Source: Desulfovibrio sp. Dsv1 (lineage in GTDB: Bacteria; Desulfobacterota; Desulfovibrionia; Desulfovibrionales; Desulfovibrionaceae). From it: 9,596 nucleotides of DNA. The notes under the pieces were generated by a model. It was not told where the DNA came from. It saw only the letters and a list, made by a program, of their open reading frames with translations, and searched no databases. The stretch spans positions 1-9,596 of the forward strand of contig APFI01000232.1 of assembly GCA_000403945.1 (NCBI GenBank). Direction: 5' to 3'. This document shows, piece by piece, positions 5,658 through 9,596 of this stretch; position 1 is the stretch's first letter; each line of letters opens with the position of its first letter. The position numbers and the translations under genes are program-made.

Positions 5658-6668
5658 ATGCGTAACCTGTTTTCGCGGGGACTCTGCCTGGCGGCCGCCA
5701 GCTTTATTCTGGCCGGTTTCACCTATGAAGCCTATGCGGCCAAGCCCCTGACCCTGCGGCTTGGTCACCCCATGGCGCCAGGCAACAACGTGACCGTCGG
5801 CTACGAGAAGTTCAAAGAGCTGGTGGAACAGAAAAGCGGGAAAAAGATCCGCATCCAGATCTTCGGCAACTGCCAGTTGGGCAGCGACCGGGTGACTACC
5901 GAGGCCGCCCAGGCCGGCACGCTGGACATGTCTTCCAGCTCCACCCCGAATCTGGCCAGCTTTTCCAGGGCCTACATGGCCATTGACCTGCCCTACGTCA
6001 CGGATCCCAAGAATCAGGAAAAGCTGTACAAGGCACTGGATGAGGGCGAGCTGGGCAAGGCGCTGGACAAAGTGGCGGAAGGCATTGGTCTGAAGACCAT
6101 CATGTTCAGCGAATACGGCTACCGCAACTTTGTTTCCGCAAAAAAGCCCCTGAACGATGTGGCTGATCTGATGAATCTGAAGGTCCGCACCACCGATTCG
6201 CCCGTGGAAGTGGCCGTGGCCACTGAGTTGGGCATGAATCCCGCGCCCGTGGCCTGGGGCGAGACCTACACCGCCCTGCAGCAGGGCACGGTTGACGCCG
6301 AAGGCAACACCTTCTCGCTTCTGAATGACGCCAAGCATACGGAAGTACTCAAGTATGCCATGGATTCACAGCACAACTACTCCATGCACATCCTTTTGAT
6401 GAACAAGAAGAGGTGGGATGGTCTGTCCCCTGAGCAGCAGCAGATCATCACCGAGGCCGCCCGGGAAGCACTGGTCTGGCAGCGCAAGGAAAGCGTGAAG
6501 CTGGAGGAAAAAGCCTGGCAGGCCTTCAGGGACAAGGGCATCCAAATTCACAGGCTCAGTCCCAAACAGCGGGAAGAGCTGAAGCAAAAGACCGAGGCTG
6601 TACGTCAGAAGTTCGCCAAGGAAATTCCGGCCGAGCTGCTGTCGTTGATTGCGAACACACAAAAGTAG
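5658..6668 (+). CDS. dctP: TRAP transporter substrate-binding protein, DctP family
   Basis: A 336-residue periplasmic solute receptor of a tripartite ATP-independent transporter. Residues 1-27 form a Sec signal peptide with basic start (MRNLFSRG), hydrophobic core and an AYA-A cleavage site. The mature protein opens with KPLTLRLGHPM, followed by LGSDRVTTEAAQAGTLDM (74-91), YGYRNFVS (153-160), LKVRTTDSP (174-182) and AWGETYTALQQGTVDAEGN (199-217), all in the order expected for the DctP fold. Arg177 aligns with the arginine that binds the ligand's acid group in characterised members, so an acidic substrate (carboxylate or sulfonate) is expected. Length is normal. The partner permease is presumably the DctQM fusion encoded from 8592, although a symporter gene lies between. 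Taurine or isethionate is a context-based guess; a C4-dicarboxylate or other organic acid is equally possible. Confidence 0.93.
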   Translation: MRNLFSRGLCLAAASFILAGFTYEAYAAKPLTLRLGHPMAPGNNVTVGYEKFKELVEQKSGKKIRIQIFGNCQLGSDRVTTEAAQAGTLDMSSSSTPNLASFSRAYMAIDLPYVTDPKNQEKLYKALDEGELGKALDKVAEGIGLKTIMFSEYGYRNFVSAKKPLNDVADLMNLKVRTTDSPVEVAVATELGMNPAPVAWGETYTALQQGTVDAEGNTFSLLNDAKHTEVLKYAMDSQHNYSMHILLMNKKRWDGLSPEQQQIITEAAREALVWQRKESVKLEEKAWQAFRDKGIQIHRLSPKQREELKQKTEAVRQKFAKEIPAELLSLIANTQK

Positions 6669-6735
6669 TTGGGGATTTTCCCTGACCACTTTGCCGGGCG
6701 TATGTACCACCGGTGCCTGCACTGTTGAGAGCAGC

Positions 6736-6764
6736 TTTACTGTAGATTTTCAGGGAGATATGAC
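6736..6764 (+). promoter_or_regulatory. Promoter candidate for the AGCS symporter
   Basis: TTTACT (6736-6741) and TATGAC (6759-6764) are spaced by 17 bp and match the sigma-70 hexamers at 4 of 6 positions each. Transcription would begin near 6771, giving a leader of about 95 nt that includes the inverted repeat at 6799-6829. This would let the symporter be expressed apart from dctP. Confidence 0.3.
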
Positions 6765-6798
6765 CAGACAATATGCTGAGCGACACAACGAAATATGA

Positions 6799-6829
6799 GC
6801 CTTTGATTGTCAGAACAGGATTCAAAGGC
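6799..6829. repeat. Inverted repeat in the symporter leader
   Basis: GCCTTTGA (6799-6806) and TCAAAGGC (6822-6829) are exact complements with a 15-nt spacer, ending 35 bp before the symporter ATG. It could act as an operator, an attenuating hairpin or an mRNA processing site between dctP and the symporter. No U-tract follows. Confidence 0.45.
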
Positions 6830-6864
6830 ACCTAGAGATAACCACACATATTTGGGAGAGATTT

Positions 6865-8247
6865 ATGTTAGCGCTGATAGAAGAGATCAACAATACGGTG
6901 AATGCTGTCGTTTGGGGCGTTCCCTCTATGGTCTGCATTCTCGGAGTCGGGCTTTGGCTGACATGGCGCACCAGATTCCTGCAGTTCAGAAAATTCTTCT
7001 ATGTCCTGGCGCATACCTTTGGCTCTATATTTGAAAGGAAGAAAGCCGGGGGCGGGTCACTGACCTCTTTCCAGTCCCTGTGTACAGCACTGGCGGCAAC
7101 TGTCGGGACAGGGAATATCGCCGGCGTGGCCGGAGCAATCGCACTTGGCGGCCCGGGAGCTATCTTCTGGATGTGGGTCTCCGCCCTTCTCGGAATGTGC
7201 ACGAAGTTCGCGGAGGTGACGCTGGCCGTGCATTTCAGAGAGCGCAATGATCACGGCGACTGGGTCGGCGGTCCGATGTACTATATCAAGAACGGATTGA
7301 GCACAAAATGGCGGTGGCTGGCGATCTGCTATTCACTGTTCGGTGTGCTGGCCGTGTTCGGCACGGGAAACGCCACGCAGGTCAACACGATCACCGCGGC
7401 AATAGATGCGGCCCTGCTCAACTTTCACGTTGTCAGCAGCGCCGGGATTCCCCGCGTCAATCTCACGATCGGGATCATCATCACGCTGCTGTTGGGGATC
7501 ATTCTTTTCGGAGGAATCAAGCGAATCGGCAATGTCACGGCGCGGCTGGTGCCCTTCATGGCGCTGTTCTACATCATCCTGGGTCTGGCACTGGTCTTTG
7601 TGCACATTGAGACGGTACCCGCTGTTTTCGCGGCCATCTTCGAGGGCGCTTTCGCACCGAAGGCGGTCACGGGCGGAGTTGTCGGCAGTCTGCTCATCAG
7701 CATGCGAAGGGGCATCTCGCGGGGCATCTTTTCCAACGAAGCAGGCATCGGAACCGGTTCGATCGCCCATGCGTGCGCGGATGTCAGCCATCCGGTCCAA
7801 CAGGGCATGTGGGGCATCTTCGAGGTGTTTGCGGATACCATCATTATCTGCACGCTGACAGCGCTTGTGATCCTCTGCAGCGGGATTCCGATCCACTACG
7901 GGGCGGCTGCCGGAGCGGAGCTCACCATACAGGGCTTCACAAGCACCTTTGGCGGCTGGATATCGGCGCTTCTGGCGGTGGCGCTGTGCTGCTTCGCTTT
8001 CTCGACGACCCTTGGCTGGGGACTGTACGGCCTGAGATGCATCGAGTACCTTTTCGGCAAGAAGATCATCAAACCGTTTATCGCCGTCTACTCTGCGGTT
8101 GCAATCATCGGGGCCACGGTTGATCTCGGGATCGTGTGGGGCGTGGCCGATACCTTCAACGGACTGATGGCCATCCCGAACCTGATTGCAGTGTTCCTGC
8201 TGTCCGGTACAGTGGTCAGGCTTGCGCGCGACTATTTCAGGAAATAG
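6865..8247 (+). CDS. AGCS family sodium:alanine/glycine symporter
   Basis: A 460-residue inner-membrane carrier of the alanine/glycine:cation symporter family. Diagnostic segments are present in order: TALAATVGTGNIAGVAGAI (74-92), GGPGAIFWMWVSALLG (95-110), GDWVGGPMYYIKNGL (131-145), and SRGIFSNEAGIGTGSIAHA at about residues 285-303. There are about ten to eleven hydrophobic helices and the length is typical. The family imports small neutral amino acids (alanine, glycine) with sodium or protons. GGGAGAG (6854-6860) precedes the ATG. The gene sits between dctP and the DctQM fusion on the same strand, an unusual place for this family. In a taurine pathway that transaminates onto pyruvate, alanine is produced, so alanine exchange would make sense; this is inference. 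There are 196 bp before it and 344 bp after it. Confidence 0.93.
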   Translation: MLALIEEINNTVNAVVWGVPSMVCILGVGLWLTWRTRFLQFRKFFYVLAHTFGSIFERKKAGGGSLTSFQSLCTALAATVGTGNIAGVAGAIALGGPGAIFWMWVSALLGMCTKFAEVTLAVHFRERNDHGDWVGGPMYYIKNGLSTKWRWLAICYSLFGVLAVFGTGNATQVNTITAAIDAALLNFHVVSSAGIPRVNLTIGIIITLLLGIILFGGIKRIGNVTARLVPFMALFYIILGLALVFVHIETVPAVFAAIFEGAFAPKAVTGGVVGSLLISMRRGISRGIFSNEAGIGTGSIAHACADVSHPVQQGMWGIFEVFADTIIICTLTALVILCSGIPIHYGAAAGAELTIQGFTSTFGGWISALLAVALCCFAFSTTLGWGLYGLRCIEYLFGKKIIKPFIAVYSAVAIIGATVDLGIVWGVADTFNGLMAIPNLIAVFLLSGTVVRLARDYFRK

Positions 8248-8293
8248 CCGGCCCCGGAAAAGGTACAGCGCCTTGAAGGAACAGAGGCAGGGA

Positions 8294-8330
8294 TCAAGGT
8301 GAACGGCGGATTGGCTTGAAGTTTTTTTTT
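8294..8330 (+). terminator. Possible weak intrinsic terminator after the AGCS symporter
   Basis: TCAAG (8294-8298) can pair with CTTGA (8315-8319) and is followed at once by nine T residues (8322-8330). The stem is only 5 bp with a 16-nt loop, so the hairpin is poor although the T-tract is excellent. It lies 47 nt after the symporter stop codon. Confidence 0.35.
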
Positions 8331-8342
8331 GGACGACCTGGG

Positions 8343-8377
8343 TGATCTGCGCAGCCACTCCTGATGGGCGCAGATCA
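8343..8377. repeat. 10-bp inverted repeat between symporter and DctQM
   Basis: TGATCTGCGC (8343-8352) is the exact reverse complement of GCGCAGATCA (8368-8377), with a 15-nt loop in which CCA and TGG can add three pairs. No T-tract follows. It may be an RNA hairpin or a regulator site. Confidence 0.5.
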
Positions 8378-8441
8378 TCCTCAGTATCCGCCTGATCTCC
8401 AGGAAAGTGCAGGCAGGGCCGCGCCTCTCTGTGTGCCTGGA

Positions 8442-8472
8442 GCTCTGTTCCGCCCAGGTTGCCCAACAGAGC
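8442..8472. repeat. 8-bp inverted repeat upstream of DctQM
   Basis: GCTCTGTT (8442-8449) pairs with AACAGAGC (8465-8472) around 15 nt. It has the same geometry (8-bp arms, 15-nt spacer) as the inverted repeat upstream of the AGCS symporter, though the sequences differ. Confidence 0.45.
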
Positions 8473-8490
8473 GATCACGACGAACCATGA

Positions 8491-8519
8491 CCTGAAAACG
8501 ACGAAACAGTTTTTTCAGG
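8491..8519. repeat. CCTGAAAA/TTTTCAGG hairpin upstream of DctQM
   Basis: CCTGAAAA (8491-8498) pairs with TTTTCAGG (8512-8519) around a 13-nt A-rich loop. The arms match those of the hairpin directly after the permease gene (3246-3262) apart from arm length and loop, so this may be a recurring regulatory or structural motif. Confidence 0.4.
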
Positions 8520-8591
8520 GCGCTTCCCGGCTCAGGCCCCTGAGGCTGCCCTGATCCTTTTCAAGCATTACAACCACCACGAGAAACCGAC

Positions 8592-9596
8592 ATGGAGATC
8601 CGCTCCCGGAAAACAGGCATTCTCCCCTGGCTAGACGAGCATTTTGAAGGCATTTTCATGATCAGCGGCCTGCTCAGCATCATCCTGTTTATCACCTGGC
8701 AGGTGATTTACCGCTACATCGTCACAAAATTTGTGGCCCGTGCCGGCGCCGCCGTATGGACGGAGGAGATTTCCCGCTACATCTTCATCTGGATCTCCTA
8801 TCTGGCACTCTCCGTGGCCATCAGAAAACGCTCGTCCATCCGGGTAGACATCATCTACGATCATCTGCCGAAGCGCGCGCAGCAGATCAGCTGGATCATC
8901 GTCGAGACCCTGTTTCTCTGTCTGACGGCCACCATTGCCTGGTTTGGCTGGGCCCAGATCGAACGCCTGCTCGATTTTCCGCAGTACACCACAGCCCTGA
9001 GGCTGCCCTATCTGGTGCCGTATCTCATTTTGCCTTTCGGCTTCGGGCTGATGTGTCTCAGGCTGTTGCAGTCCCTGTACAAACAGGTTCGGCTGTGCGG
9101 TCCGCTGGACACGATTAGCGGTCTTTGCATCACCGGACTGATCGTCTCCCCCTGTTTTTTGCTGGACTACATCGAGCCTCTGGTCGCTCTCTTCGGCTAT
9201 TTTGTCCTCCTCTGCGTCATCGGCGTGCCCATTGCCATCTCGCTTGGGCTTTCCACGCTGGCTACCATTATCAGCGCCGAGACGCTGCCCATGGAGTACA
9301 TGGCGCAGATCTCCTTTACCGCCATCGACAGCTTTCCCATCATGGCCATCCCCTTTTTTATTGCTGCAGGCGTGTTTATGGGGGCGGGCGGTTTGTCGCG
9401 GCGGCTGCTGACCCTGGCCGACGAACTCGTGGGCGGGCTGCACGGCGGCATAGGCCTGGCCACAGTCGTGACCTGCATGTTTTTCGGCGCGATCAGCGGT
9501 TCGGGTCCGGCAACGGTGGCGGCCATTGGCGCGTTGACCATCCCGGCCATGACCGAACGGGGCTACGACAAATACTTCGCCGCCGCGCTTGTCGCT
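8592..9596 (+). CDS. Fused TRAP transporter permease DctQM (partial, runs off the right edge)
   Basis: The frame is open from the ATG at 8592 to the last base (335 codons, no stop). Residues 1-165 are a DctQ small subunit with four hydrophobic helices and the hallmark VWTEEISRYIFIWISYLALSV (55-75). After a short linker (about 160-175) the DctM large subunit begins, with IGVPIAISLGLSTL (210-223), AIDSFPIMAIPFFIAAGVFM (244-263) and FFGAISGSGPATVAAIGAL (297-315). The M domain is normally about 425 residues, so roughly half is missing. DctQM imports organic acids with sodium, using ligand delivered by DctP. Its binding protein is most likely the DctP encoded at 5658-6668. The start is the least certain part: only a weak purine stretch (GAGAAA) precedes it, but the membrane topology fits. 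Fused QM is a known minority arrangement. Confidence 0.92.
   Translation, partial: MEIRSRKTGILPWLDEHFEGIFMISGLLSIILFITWQVIYRYIVTKFVARAGAAVWTEEISRYIFIWISYLALSVAIRKRSSIRVDIIYDHLPKRAQQISWIIVETLFLCLTATIAWFGWAQIERLLDFPQYTTALRLPYLVPYLILPFGFGLMCLRLLQSLYKQVRLCGPLDTISGLCITGLIVSPCFLLDYIEPLVALFGYFVLLCVIGVPIAISLGLSTLATIISAETLPMEYMAQISFTAIDSFPIMAIPFFIAAGVFMGAGGLSRRLLTLADELVGGLHGGIGLATVVTCMFFGAISGSGPATVAAIGALTIPAMTERGYDKYFAAALVA

Larger units (their letters stand above)
8248..8591. other. Gap between AGCS symporter and DctQM with several hairpins
   Basis: 344 bases with no recognisable gene. They hold a T9 run (8322-8330) that may end the symporter transcript, three inverted repeats (8343-8377, 8442-8472, 8491-8519), and a palindrome CTCAGG-CC-CCTGAG (8531-8544). 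No good sigma-70 promoter for the permease was seen. The size of the gap argues against simple co-transcription of dctP, symporter and dctQM. Confidence 0.6.

Noticed and set aside
7333..8478. 381-codon minus-strand open frame opposite the AGCS symporter
   Set aside because: The product is rich in Asp, Arg, Gln and His with no domain, and the opposite strand encodes an unmistakable symporter.
8631..9443. 270-codon minus-strand open frame at the right end
   Set aside because: Antisense shadow of the DctQM fusion, which has textbook TRAP motifs; the shadow is low-complexity and hydrophilic.
1..9596. CRISPR array, tRNA, rRNA, insertion sequence or prophage genes
   Set aside because: No regularly spaced repeats, cloverleaf or T-loop consensus, transposase/integrase motifs or phage proteins were seen on either strand by eye.

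Overview
This 9.6 kb window is chromosomal bacterial DNA, moderately GC-rich, with Shine-Dalgarno sites before most genes. It looks like a transport and catabolism region from an anaerobic proteobacterium. The mix of an iron-type alcohol dehydrogenase, a TRAP transporter, an APC permease and an alanine/sodium symporter fits Desulfovibrio/Bilophila-type bacteria that ferment or respire organosulfonates and amino acids. That taxonomic guess is inference; no marker gene is present.

Layout: (1) 48-1211 (+) iron-containing alcohol dehydrogenase. (2) A 536 bp gap with a long hairpin, a 13 bp palindrome, an extended -10 candidate and an 18 bp direct repeat. (3) 1748-3238 (+) APC-superfamily amino acid permease. 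(4) A 567 bp gap between convergent genes, packed with inverted repeats; one stretch (about 3313-3547) has a perfect -35 box, four to five stems and a weak terminator-like end, so it may encode a small structured RNA. (5) 5028-3806 (-) a two-gene ThrE-family exporter (YjjP-like plus YjjB-like) joined by a GTGA overlap. (6) A divergent gap of about 630 bp with a possible gene relic. (7) 5658-6668 (+) periplasmic TRAP binding protein DctP. (8) 6865-8247 (+) AGCS sodium:alanine/glycine symporter. (9) 8592 to the window end (+) a fused DctQM TRAP permease, open at the right edge and without a stop codon in the window.

How they may work together: four unrelated transporter families (APC, ThrE, TRAP, AGCS) sit next to one small-aldehyde/alcohol oxidoreductase. 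One coherent reading is sulfonate (taurine/isethionate) use. TRAP and/or the amino acid carriers would import substrate, transamination would give sulfoacetaldehyde and alanine, and the Fe-ADH would reduce sulfoacetaldehyde to isethionate (the SarD role). The taurine:pyruvate aminotransferase, alanine dehydrogenase and isethionate sulfite-lyase that this would need are not in the window, so the substrate assignment stays a hypothesis. The TRAP genes are unusual in that dctP is separated from dctQM by the AGCS symporter gene. No tRNA, rRNA, CRISPR array, insertion sequence or phage gene was seen.
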